Positions 33,623 through 41,823 of a stretch of 64,000 nt of DNA are shown here, one piece after another. The stretch comes from Paludibacteraceae bacterium (GTDB taxonomy: Bacteria; Bacteroidota; Bacteroidia; Bacteroidales; Paludibacteraceae): the NCBI GenBank assembly GCA_017461505.1, contig JAFTXV010000001.1:1-64000 (forward strand). The letters run 5' to 3'. Each line of letters starts with the position of its first letter. Within the stretch, counting starts at the first letter, position 1. The position numbers and the translations under genes were made by a program. The notes beneath the pieces were generated by a model. It searched no databases. It was not told the origin of the DNA and saw only the letters and a program-made list of their open reading frames with translations.

Positions 33623-35383
33623 ATGGCGGTGGTAACTCCATATCTATTGGTAGAGGATCTCACGAAATCGGTGGGGTCAAAAGTATTGTTTAGCAATATC
33701 AGTTTCTCGGTCAACAAAGGACAACGCATTGCCCTCATCGCACGCAATGGCATTGGTAAGAGTACATTGCTAGATATTCTTATGGGCAAAACGGACTACG
33801 ACGAGGGTAAGATAACATGGCGCAAAGACCTGAAGGTAAAATATTTGCCTCAAAAATTGCAAGGAGAAGAGGCGATAAGGCTATTAGGCGATGAAGCGAT
33901 AAGCCTTGAGCAGTTCAACAAACTCAGCGGTGGACAGCAGAAGAAGCTTCTATTGGAACATGTCTTGAACGATGAACCCGATATGCTGCTATTGGACGAA
34001 CCTACTAACCACCTTGATCTGGAGAATGTGGTATGGCTGGAAGATTATTTGGGCGATAAGCGCACCGCACGTGGAGAACGCCCACTCACCATCTTGATGG
34101 TTACGCACGATCGCTATTTCTTGGATAATGTTTGCACCGATATCTTCGAACTCGACGAACATAACCTCTACGCCTATCATGGTAATTATGCCTACTATGT
34201 AGAAAAGCGCAACGAGCGTATCGAAGCCCAAAATGCCGAAGTAGAAAAAGCACGCAATCTCTATCGTACCGAACTAGAATGGATGCGACGCATGCCACAA
34301 GCACGTGCACACAAAGCCCAATACCGCATTGATAACTTCTATGAACTAGAGAAGAAAGCCAAACAACAGCGTAACGAAGCAGAAGTTCGTTTGGCTGTCA
34401 AATCGGGCTATATCGGCAATAAGATATTCGAAGCAAAGGACGTCTGCAAAACGTACATCTCACCCTCTACAGGCGAAGAAAAGGTCATATTACGCCACTT
34501 CAACTACGTTTTTTCACGCTACGAGAAACTTGGTATCATCGGTAATAATGGTACGGGCAAGAGCACTTTCATCAAACTCCTTCTTGGAGAAGTACCTGCC
34601 GATAGCGGAACATGGGATATAGGTACAACGGTGCGGTTTGGCTATTATGCTCAAACGGGCTTGCAATTTGAAGCAGGCAAGAAGGTGATTGATATTGTGC
34701 GCAATATAGCCGAAGTAGTGGATTTAGGCAACGGGCAGAAGATGACAGCTAGTCAATTCTTGCAAATGTTCCTCTTTTCTCCCAGTCAACAATACGATTT
34801 CGTGGAAAAGCTATCTGGAGGTGAACGCCAGCGTTTACACCTATGTTCTGTGTTGATGCGCAGTCCAAACTTCCTTATTCTTGACGAGCCAACCAATGAC
34901 CTGGATATCCCTACCCTCAATGTGCTAGAGGATTACTTAAAAAACTTCCAAGGGTGCTTGATAGTAGTGAGCCACGACCGCTATTTTATGGATCGCGTGG
35001 TAGATCACTTGTTTGTTTTCCACGGCAATGGCAATGTGCAGGATTTTCCAGGCAACTACACGCAGTATCGCCTAGAGGCGAAAGGCGCAAGCACCAATTT
35101 AGAGGACGCTCGCAAAGCGAGCTACAGTTTAGAGGTTAAAGGCACTAAAGTTAAGACCGAACAAAAACGCCGCCTCAGCTTCAAAGAGAAACGTGAACTT
35201 GAGGAACTGGAAAAGCAGATGCCGCTATTGGAAGAAGAGAAAGCCCAATTGGAAGCCCTACTCTCTGGTGGTGCAACCTTACCCGACGAGATAGCAAAAG
35301 CCTCCGCACGCTACAAGGAGGTGCAAGAGGCTTTAGACGAAGCAGAGATGCGTTGGCTGGAAATAATCGTTCTTGTTGAATAA
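33623..35383 (+). CDS. ABC-F family ATPase (Uup/EttA-type) with a shortened first domain
   Basis: ABC-F proteins bind ribosomes and relieve stalls or antibiotic block; they have two ABC domains and no membrane part. The start is the ATG of MAVVTPYLLVEDL; the eight codons before it lie in the heptamer array. Domain 1 has Walker A ARNGIGKST (near 36), SGGQQKK and LLLDEPTNHLD. Domain 2 has GNNGTGKST (near 308), LSGGERQR and LILDEPTNDLD, with a charged linker and coiled-coil C-terminus. Between the Q-loop (LPQ) and signature (LSGGQ) of domain 1 only ~23 residues remain, where I expect ~80; the residue includes four repeat-encoded 8-mers. A second repeat unit sits in the C-terminal linker. Both ATP sites look usable. 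Confidence 0.85.
   Translation: MAVVTPYLLVEDLTKSVGSKVLFSNISFSVNKGQRIALIARNGIGKSTLLDILMGKTDYDEGKITWRKDLKVKYLPQKLQGEEAIRLLGDEAISLEQFNKLSGGQQKKLLLEHVLNDEPDMLLLDEPTNHLDLENVVWLEDYLGDKRTARGERPLTILMVTHDRYFLDNVCTDIFELDEHNLYAYHGNYAYYVEKRNERIEAQNAEVEKARNLYRTELEWMRRMPQARAHKAQYRIDNFYELEKKAKQQRNEAEVRLAVKSGYIGNKIFEAKDVCKTYISPSTGEEKVILRHFNYVFSRYEKLGIIGNNGTGKSTFIKLLLGEVPADSGTWDIGTTVRFGYYAQTGLQFEAGKKVIDIVRNIAEVVDLGNGQKMTASQFLQMFLFSPSQQYDFVEKLSGGERQRLHLCSVLMRSPNFLILDEPTNDLDIPTLNVLEDYLKNFQGCLIVVSHDRYFMDRVVDHLFVFHGNGNVQDFPGNYTQYRLEAKGASTNLEDARKASYSLEVKGTKVKTEQKRRLSFKEKRELEELEKQMPLLEEEKAQLEALLSGGATLPDEIAKASARYKEVQEALDEAEMRWLEIIVLVE
33871..33902 (+). repeat. Four tandem 8-mers in frame inside ABC-F domain 1
   Basis: GGCGATAA, GGCTATTA, GGCGATGA, AGCGATAA. 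The stretch AGGCTATTAGGCGAT recurs exactly inside mutY at 49366-49380. Confidence 0.8.
35070..35142 (+). repeat. Heptamer/hairpin mosaic in frame inside the ABC-F C-terminal linker
   Basis: After 7-mer-like units (TAGAGGC, GAAAGGC) comes TTTAGAGGACGCTCG, hairpin loop CAAAG-type centre, then CGAGCTACAGTTTAGAGGT and TTAAAGGC. The two arms are identical to the intergenic unit at 13911-13996 on the other strand; only the 5-nt loop differs. Confidence 0.85.
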
Positions 35384-35395
35384 CAAGATAAGAAC

Positions 35396-36145
35396 TCAGC
35401 GAGATTGAATAAAAGTTGGATCAAGATATTCTTGTTCGATTTTATCTATTTCGAGCAAGTCATTTTCCGTTGGTATATACGTTTGATTACACCAAAATTC
35501 TTCTATTTTACATGCTAACGCCTGAGTAGATTCCAAATGAACCCTATTCGCAATGCTTTTCAGATTCATCACACGCTGACGTACCGATTGTACACCGTGC
35601 TTAGCTAGCTTCTCTTGCGAGGGAGTAATAGCCTGTTGCAAGACCTCAAAGTCCACATTATAGAGCAGCGTACCGTGCACAATAGTAGCATTGGTTAGCG
35701 CAAAACAAGCATTTCCAGATACCTTATGCTCACCCACCATAATGTCGTTATGAGTCGATTTCACGGCATCATATCCCATTGTGCGCAAGCAATCCGACAT
35801 CCTGTCTAAATAGCTTTGAAATACCTGTTCGCTATGTGGAGAAGTGGATATATAACTCACCATCAGATTGCCCTCATCGGCATAGACACATCCTCCCCCA
35901 CTCTTGCGGCGATACATGGCGATATGATGCTGTTCGCAGTAGGCCATATTCACCTCGTTCTGCATCACCTGATGACGTCCGAAGATAACAGTGGGAGGTA
36001 CTATCCACGTGAATAGCACCTCTCCCGAATCGTTATCAAACCCTTGCAAAAGGGCATGGATACGCTGTGCAAAGTATTCCTCTGCCGCCAAGTACCACAC
36101 AAGGCGTTTACCAGCAGGCAGATGAATATATATTGCTTTTTCCAT
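35396..36145 (-). CDS. Lipoate-protein ligase A family protein
   Basis: The protein transfers lipoate or a related acyl group to 2-oxoacid dehydrogenase or glycine-cleavage subunits. Motifs are RRKSGGGCVYADEGNL near 78 and STHNDIMVGEHKVSGNACF near 128, which carries the catalytic Lys. It has 249 residues, lacking the C-terminal accessory domain of E. coli LplA, so it could need a separate activation step or act as an octanoyl/lipoyl transferase. It is 10 bp downstream of nrdJ on the same strand and convergent with the ABC-F gene, with only 12 bp between and no visible terminator. Confidence 0.8.
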   Translation of the reverse strand: MEKAIYIHLPAGKRLVWYLAAEEYFAQRIHALLQGFDNDSGEVLFTWIVPPTVIFGRHQVMQNEVNMAYCEQHHIAMYRRKSGGGCVYADEGNLMVSYISTSPHSEQVFQSYLDRMSDCLRTMGYDAVKSTHNDIMVGEHKVSGNACFALTNATIVHGTLLYNVDFEVLQQAITPSQEKLAKHGVQSVRQRVMNLKSIANRVHLESTQALACKIEEFWCNQTYIPTENDLLEIDKIEQEYLDPTFIQSR

Positions 36146-36155
36146 TTATCAAGAA

Positions 36156-38711
36156 TTATCCGCCACAGCGGCTGTAGCCACACTCACGGCAATGCATACA
36201 TCCCTCTTCGAAGATCAATGCGTTACCGCAGTTAGGACAACTTTGTCCTTGCACCACTGTACCATCTTGGATATACTTCTTGAGCGCACGCTCCACACCC
36301 ACTTTCCATGAATTGATAGACTCAGAATCCATCTGGAGGGTGCTGATCATCTTGATGACTTGATCAATAGGCATACCATAACGCAAGACACCAGAAATGA
36401 GTTTCGCATAGTTCCAGAACTCCTTGTCAAACTTGTAGCTCAAGCCCTCCATCGTGGTCTTGAAGCCGCGAGAGTTAACAAATTGGAAGTCATAGCGCTT
36501 GGTTCCATCCTCTTGTACCACGCGGATGATCTTACCTTTAGTCACAGATTTTGGAAGTAAAATACCCTCCTCATCATCTGCAAGACCAGTAAAGATCTCG
36601 TAAGGCACACCGTCTTTGAGACCTACGAACGCAATCCATTTATCTTTGTTGTTTTGGAAGCGAACCACATCGCACTCCAACTCCGCAGGACGCACGCGTA
36701 CCTTATTATCGAAGCAAACGCAGTTTTTCTCTTCCTTCTTTTCCTCTTTTTTCTTCTCCTTGATGCCCTCGAGTACGCCTGTGCGTGAGCCATCGCGATA
36801 TACGGTACATCCCTTACAGCCACAGCGCCATGCCTCTTCGTAGAGTTTACCTACGAGTTCTTCGCTCACATCATTTGGCAGGTTGATGGTCACTGAGATA
36901 GAGTGATCCACCCATTTTTGGATAGCACCTTGCATTTGCACCTTCTCCATCCAATCCACATCGTTGGCAGTGGCCTTGTAGTATGGAGATTTTTGTACCA
37001 ACTCATCAATCTCAGCTGGAGTATAGCGATGAGCAGGATCATACTCATAACCATTAGCTTGCATCCAAGTGATGAACTTATGGTGGAATACTACATACTC
37101 CTCAAAGCTATCGCCTACCTCATCCACGAGATCCACGTGTACGTTCTTATCATTTGGATTCACCTTGCGACGACGGCGATATACAGGTTGGAACACTGGC
37201 TCAATACCGCTAGTGGTTTGGGTCATGATGCTGGTAGTACCTGTAGGCGCGATAGTCAAGCAGGCGATGTTACGGCGACCGTGTTTAACCATCAATTCAT
37301 ACAACTCTGCGTCTGCCTCTTTGATACGTTGGATATATGGGTTGTTCTCCTCACGCTTCGCATCATATACCTTGAAGGCGCCACGCTCCTTAGCCATCAT
37401 CACACTACTGCGGTATGCTGCCAACGCGAGGGTCTTGTGTACCTCCACAGAGAATGCAGTTGCCTCTGGAGTACCATAACGCAATCCCAAAGCAGCCAAC
37501 ATATCACCCTCAGCAGTGGTACCAACACCAGTACGACGACCTTGAGTCGTCTTTGCCAGGATCTTCTCCCAGAGTTCACGCTCGGTACGTTTGATGCTCT
37601 CTGCCTCAGGATCAGAACCTACTTTCGCGAGAATTTTCTCGATCTTCTCCACCTCGAGGTCAATGATATCGTCCATCATACGTTGAGCTACAGCCACATG
37701 CTTCTTGAAGAGTTCGAAGTCAAACTCAGCTTGAGCTGTAAACGGATTCTTCACATAGCTATAGAGGTTGATTGCCAACAGACGGCAACTGTCGTATGGA
37801 CACAATGGAATCTCACCGCATGGGTTGGTACTTACGGTCTTGTAGCCGAGGTCAGCATAGCAATCAGGCACACTCTCTTTGGTGATGGTATCCCAGAACA
37901 ATACGCCAGGTTCAGCTGACTTCCACGCATTATGAATCACTTTCTTCCATAGTTTGGCAGCATCTACCTCCTTGGTATATACAGGCGCGTCTGAGTCAAT
38001 AGGATATTGTTGGGTGTACATCTTACCCTCAATAGCCGCTTGCATAAAGTCATCGTGCATCTTCACCGATACGTTAGCACCCGTCACCTTACCTTGCTCC
38101 ATCTTTGCATCGATAAACGCTTCACTATCAGGGTGCTTCACACTCACGCTCAACATCAATGCACCACGGCGACCATCTTGCGCCACCTCACGGGTAGAGT
38201 TGCTATAGCGCTCCATGAATGGCACCAAACCAGTAGATGTCAACGCTGAGTTCTTCACGGGGCTACCATGAGGACGGATATGGCTCAGGTCATGACCTAC
38301 ACCACCACGACGCTTCATCAGCTGTACTTGCTCCTCGTCGATCTGAATAATTGCTCCATAGCTATCCGCACTTCCATCCTGACCGATCACAAAGCAGTTG
38401 CTCAAACTAGCCACCTGAAAATCATTACCAATACCTGTCATTGGGCTACCAGCAGGTACGATATACTTAAAATCGCGCAACAACTCAAACAACTCTGCCT
38501 CCGACATAGGGTTAGCATACTTGTTCTCTATTCGCGCAATCTCATTGGCCAAACGATGATGCATATCGTCTGGGGTCAATTCGTAGAGATTACCAAATGA
38601 ATCTTTCAATGCATACTTGGTACTCCAAACGCGTGCAGCCAATTCATCTCCGCCAAAATAACCAACGGATGCTTGTTCTGCTTCTTTTTGGGTGTAAATC
38701 TTTTTCTCCAT
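36156..38711 (-). CDS. nrdJ: Adenosylcobalamin-dependent (class II) ribonucleotide reductase
   Basis: The enzyme reduces ribonucleotides to deoxyribonucleotides with a B12 radical and so works with or without oxygen. The 851-residue protein shows the active-site NPCGEIPL motif near 293, the finger-loop-side SLSNCFVIGQDG near 108, and PTGTTSIMTQTTSGIEPVF near 460. The C-terminal end has a zinc ribbon CPNCG...CRECG, typical of NrdJ. A Lys/Glu-rich stretch (KEKKKEEKKEEK) links catalytic and C-terminal parts. No cobalamin riboswitch was found upstream; instead a standard promoter and DnaA-box-like sites occur. Confidence 0.93.
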   Translation of the reverse strand: MEKKIYTQKEAEQASVGYFGGDELAARVWSTKYALKDSFGNLYELTPDDMHHRLANEIARIENKYANPMSEAELFELLRDFKYIVPAGSPMTGIGNDFQVASLSNCFVIGQDGSADSYGAIIQIDEEQVQLMKRRGGVGHDLSHIRPHGSPVKNSALTSTGLVPFMERYSNSTREVAQDGRRGALMLSVSVKHPDSEAFIDAKMEQGKVTGANVSVKMHDDFMQAAIEGKMYTQQYPIDSDAPVYTKEVDAAKLWKKVIHNAWKSAEPGVLFWDTITKESVPDCYADLGYKTVSTNPCGEIPLCPYDSCRLLAINLYSYVKNPFTAQAEFDFELFKKHVAVAQRMMDDIIDLEVEKIEKILAKVGSDPEAESIKRTERELWEKILAKTTQGRRTGVGTTAEGDMLAALGLRYGTPEATAFSVEVHKTLALAAYRSSVMMAKERGAFKVYDAKREENNPYIQRIKEADAELYELMVKHGRRNIACLTIAPTGTTSIMTQTTSGIEPVFQPVYRRRRKVNPNDKNVHVDLVDEVGDSFEEYVVFHHKFITWMQANGYEYDPAHRYTPAEIDELVQKSPYYKATANDVDWMEKVQMQGAIQKWVDHSISVTINLPNDVSEELVGKLYEEAWRCGCKGCTVYRDGSRTGVLEGIKEKKKEEKKEEKNCVCFDNKVRVRPAELECDVVRFQNNKDKWIAFVGLKDGVPYEIFTGLADDEEGILLPKSVTKGKIIRVVQEDGTKRYDFQFVNSRGFKTTMEGLSYKFDKEFWNYAKLISGVLRYGMPIDQVIKMISTLQMDSESINSWKVGVERALKKYIQDGTVVQGQSCPNCGNALIFEEGCMHCRECGYSRCGG

Positions 38712-38774
38712 GATATTTAATAAGTTATAATTTTCTATAATAGCATTTCCATTTTATACGGCGGAAATTCGGTG

Positions 38775-38782
38775 CAAAGGTA
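38775..38782 (-). promoter_or_regulatory. -7 box of nrdJ
   Basis: TACCTTTG on the minus strand about 63 bp upstream of the nrdJ ATG, with a TTGC about 20 nt further upstream (in the sequence complementary to 38796-38806). Confidence 0.7.
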
Positions 38783-38823
38783 CTACATATTTATGAATTG
38801 TGCAAGTTTTTTGAAAGAAAAAG

Positions 38824-38936
38824 TTTTCAACAGGTATACAAAGTTGTCCAAAACAAAAATGCAAACTGCTCATTATAAGCAATTTGCAATTTTTATCAAC
38901 ACCCAAAAGTTGTCCAAAAAGAAAAAGTTATCAACA
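38824..38936 (+). promoter_or_regulatory. DnaA-box-like cluster upstream of nrdJ
   Basis: Three sites in the same direction: TTTTCAACA (38824-38832), TTATCAACA (38893-38901) and TTATCAACA (38928-38936). Each is one or two bases from TTATCCACA. Two copies of AAGTTGTCCAAAA alternate with them. The last site overlaps the end of the thioesterase gene. Confidence 0.45.
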
Positions 38937-39704
38937 GGTCAGACTTTCTATTTGTGCTATTCGCGCATTACAGCAACTTATCCCATTATCATCCACTTGC
39001 TGGTATTGCACGCCATCCAAAGTTTTCACGAAGCGTGTCCACATCTTGTCGCCTTGGTACAACTCTTTCACATAGTTGATATCCAATCTAAATGGCTTTT
39101 GATTATCAAATGCTTGCACGGCATTCACCATCCACTCGAGGTATTTGCAGGAGTTGCAGTGGCGGTTATAATCCACGTCTGAGTATTGTATTTCGTGCAA
39201 GATTTCGCCTGCTTCTAGCGCACTAGCATCATCTTCCAAGTTATCTAGGAGAATTGGTTTCAATCGTGGAGCACGCGCCATATTCAATACTTCGCCATCC
39301 ACCGAACCATCAAACATAGGCTTGTCGAAGATATTCACTATCTCTCGTGATGTAAGGTCTAGCACTGCCCACACGGACTTGGCGCAACCGATCAGACGTT
39401 CGATGCCATCCTCTTGTGCTTGGTAGATACGAAAATCACGCACCGAGAGCATATGCGCATTGCGCTCGATCCATGTTTCAACGATCATCTCTTCGCCGTG
39501 CTTAGGCAGATAGAGCATCTCCATATTCATATGGGTGATGATCCATGTGTAGTTCATTGGCAACAAGTCGGGGATGCCAAATCCCATTGCATCTGCCACT
39601 TTACCTGCGATATTGAGCAGGTAGTTCTCCATTGTATATAAACGCACGCGTCGCGTAGCGTCCACATCTTGATACGGAACAATAACACTGTGTCTATACT
39701 TCAT
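38931..39704 (-). CDS. Acyl-ACP thioesterase (FatA/FatB-like)
   Basis: The 257-residue protein is a double-hotdog thioesterase that releases fatty acids from acyl carrier protein. The opening YQDVDATRRVRLYTMENYL and ITHMNMEMLYLPKHGE belong to the first hotdog. The catalytic signature of the second half, IQYSDVDYNRHCNSCKYLEWM near 190, contains the expected Asp/Asn/His arrangement. Plant-like acyl-ACP thioesterases of this type are common in Bacteroidetes. No TAnnTTTG box is seen in the 144 bp to the lptC-like gene, so it may be the end of that transcript. Confidence 0.88.
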   Translation of the reverse strand: MKYRHSVIVPYQDVDATRRVRLYTMENYLLNIAGKVADAMGFGIPDLLPMNYTWIITHMNMEMLYLPKHGEEMIVETWIERNAHMLSVRDFRIYQAQEDGIERLIGCAKSVWAVLDLTSREIVNIFDKPMFDGSVDGEVLNMARAPRLKPILLDNLEDDASALEAGEILHEIQYSDVDYNRHCNSCKYLEWMVNAVQAFDNQKPFRLDINYVKELYQGDKMWTRFVKTLDGVQYQQVDDNGISCCNARIAQIESLTC

Positions 39705-39848
39705 ATTTATTCTATAAATCGTTAACCTTTAGTTTAGGTTTACTTAATGCTTAAGAAGTCGTACTCGTTGCGTTATCTACAAGCTACAGAATGCTATCCT
39801 ATTAACAACGAGATAATAATGGAATATACGCATAGTAAGCGTAGTATT

Positions 39849-40418
39849 TTACTCCTCAATGGGGAAGACGCCAGATGGGCGCAAGATGGTATATTGGGTC
39901 ATCTCTTGATTAGAGCGGAAGCCCACACCTTTGATGATAGATGATTCGCGGGTGATGACAATACTAGAATCAGAATAGACAGACTCGGATTTCTGCTCCC
40001 AAAAGAGCAAAGGCGTCTCAAACTGTTCACCCTCCAAGTTGATAGCCTTGACATTGCCTTGCAGTGTCCAACGTTGAGCAGGCTCGTCGTAATGCGCATA
40101 ATCCGCCTCAATCGTAGCATCTGCTTCAAGATTCAAATTAAATTTCTCCAAATAAATGCCATCAGGAAACTCCCAGTAGGGTGTATCCGCTTTGTCATAC
40201 ACTTTCCACATAGGTGCTTTGATTCGATAGCGAATAATGCCCGAATCGGAAATAATAGTATTTACATCGTGTGCCTCCAACACTGCAATGGCAGCACGAT
40301 CCACAATAGCATCCGCACGCAGACGCACGTCACGGCGGCGACAACCTACAACAACCAACACCAAGAGAACCATCAAAATGATTCTCTTGGTGTAGTATTG
40401 TGTAGCATTGTGTAGCAT
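39849..40418 (-). CDS. lptC: LptC-like lipopolysaccharide export periplasmic lipoprotein
   Basis: The 189-residue protein has a short N-terminal hydrophobic segment with lipobox VVVGC and an OstA/LptC-type beta-jellyroll (ISDSGIIRYRIKAPMWKVY, WTLQGNVKAINLEGEQFET). LptC bridges the inner-membrane ABC exporter and LptA in LPS transport. The first residues (MLHNATQYYT) are encoded by a tandem 10-mer repeat that also fills the intercistronic space; the functional start may be the Met at residue 16 (MVLLVLVVVGC). It lies 20 bp after the TPR gene. Confidence 0.75.
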   Translation of the reverse strand: MLHNATQYYTKRIILMVLLVLVVVGCRRRDVRLRADAIVDRAAIAVLEAHDVNTIISDSGIIRYRIKAPMWKVYDKADTPYWEFPDGIYLEKFNLNLEADATIEADYAHYDEPAQRWTLQGNVKAINLEGEQFETPLLFWEQKSESVYSDSSIVITRESSIIKGVGFRSNQEMTQYTILRPSGVFPIEE

Positions 40419-40430
40419 TGTATAGCGTAG
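40391..40430 (-). repeat. Tandem 10-mer array at the TPR-lptC junction
   Basis: Plus-strand units are TGTAGTATTG, TGTAGCATTG (twice) and TATAGCGTAG. On the coding strand they run from just after the TPR stop through the first ~9 codons of lptC; two of the units supply ATG triplets. Confidence 0.85.
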
Positions 40431-40438
40431 TAATTCGA

Positions 40439-41803
40439 TTACTCAGCTTTAGAACGGCAAACGGTAGTCTTACCAACCCAACCTCCTACGCGGAAAGGAG
40501 TACCTTCGTTAAGATCACGGTGGAAGAATACGTCCTCTTTGCTTGGGAAGTATTGGCTATAGGTAGCAATGAGTTTGTTGGCATCACTGGTGCAAGAAGC
40601 ATCTACAGTCTTTGCTTTGCGGAACATATCGCAAGCTACCCAGAACACAGAACGTTGCAGGATAGGATCTTCATAGATCTTCGCACTAGCGTAGCAAATA
40701 CCCAAGAGGAGATAGCAACGACCGTCTTCAGCGTTGATATCCAATGCTTGTTGTGCATACGCAGCACCTTGTTGGTAGTTCTTCATAGCCACATATACGT
40801 TCGCCATGCGGTAGAGGTAATCTGCTTTATCCTCCTCGTTTGCAACGAGTGAGAGGGCTTGCTTGTAGTACTCAACAGCACCTGCGTAATCCTCTTTCTT
40901 GATGCACATTTGTGCGCAACCCGCAGCAGACTCGTCGGTAGGTTGGAGTTTGTGTGCATGCTCAGCTGCCGCAAAATACACATCGCTCTCGGTGCAACCC
41001 AAACGGCGATAGAGCTTCATGATAGAGCCCAACTTGTCAATGTCGTTAGCACTCTCAGCCACTACACTAGCATACATCTGATCCATTTGACCGCAGTCAG
41101 CTGCACCAGAAGTTGCATACAAACGATCCACATACGCCTTTTGGCTCACAGCGTGACCCGCATTCTTGCCACCCTCTGCAGCAATTTGATCCAATGCAGC
41201 AGCAGCTTGTTGGTAGTCTGCCAAGAATTGGTTAGCATATTGATCTGTATTGGATTTATAGATATTGTAGCTCACCTCTACCAACTTACGAAGTACAGTA
41301 ATTTGTGACTTAGCACCCATCGCGTTTACAGACTCCTTCAACCAGCCATAAGCAGGCAAAGCCAACTCGTCCTCGGTAAAGTAGGTAAGGTAATCCATAG
41401 CCTTTACACCCAATACGTAAGCATCTGGGTACTTTGCCTCGTCAAAATATTTGATACGGTCATCATGCAATTGCATAATAGAGTCACGCAATGCCTTGCG
41501 CACATTCTCGTCAGTAGCTTGTTGATAGCGATAGTCCAAAATTTTGGCACCATCGGTGTAGATAGCCTTGTTGAGATCAGGACGACTCTGATACACTGGT
41601 AACCAGAAACCATAAGCCTCTTCAAATTGATCATTCTTCACGGACTCATGGAAGAGGGAAAGGTTAACCATGCACTCCTCATCGGACAATGTTTCTACTA
41701 CAGGTGCAACTACTTCTGGCTCAGCACCTTTCTTTTTCTTCTTTTGTGCAAAACCTGCCATTGGAATAGCAAAGCACAAAGCAATTAATAGTACTTTTTT
41801 CAT
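40439..41803 (-). CDS. Secreted TPR-repeat protein
   Basis: The 454-residue protein begins with a signal peptide (MKKVLLIALCFAIPMAGFAQ) followed by five Lys, so it is exported to the periplasm or surface. The C-terminal half has tetratricopeptide repeats, for example DYAGAVEYYKQALSLV and NYQQGAAYAQQALDIN. It is flanked by an outer-membrane barrel gene and lptC, so an envelope assembly or protein-interaction role is likely. The exact partner is unknown. It ends in KTTVCRSKAE directly before the 10-mer array. Confidence 0.75.
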   Translation of the reverse strand: MKKVLLIALCFAIPMAGFAQKKKKKGAEPEVVAPVVETLSDEECMVNLSLFHESVKNDQFEEAYGFWLPVYQSRPDLNKAIYTDGAKILDYRYQQATDENVRKALRDSIMQLHDDRIKYFDEAKYPDAYVLGVKAMDYLTYFTEDELALPAYGWLKESVNAMGAKSQITVLRKLVEVSYNIYKSNTDQYANQFLADYQQAAAALDQIAAEGGKNAGHAVSQKAYVDRLYATSGAADCGQMDQMYASVVAESANDIDKLGSIMKLYRRLGCTESDVYFAAAEHAHKLQPTDESAAGCAQMCIKKEDYAGAVEYYKQALSLVANEEDKADYLYRMANVYVAMKNYQQGAAYAQQALDINAEDGRCYLLLGICYASAKIYEDPILQRSVFWVACDMFRKAKTVDASCTSDANKLIATYSQYFPSKEDVFFHRDLNEGTPFRVGGWVGKTTVCRSKAE

Positions 41804-41823
41804 TGTATTTATTGTTTTTTAGT

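Noticed and set aside
36903-37919. 338-residue ORF on the plus strand inside nrdJ
   Set aside because: Antisense shadow of a strongly conserved gene; His/Ile/Leu-rich with no domain and no promoter.
38712-38930. Cobalamin riboswitch for nrdJ
   Set aside because: The leader between -7 box and ATG is about 60 nt and lacks a B12-box-like element.
38824-38936. Replication origin (oriC)
   Set aside because: Only three imperfect boxes, no dnaA/dnaN or other origin-linked genes nearby and no clear DNA-unwinding region; kept only as possible nrdJ regulation.
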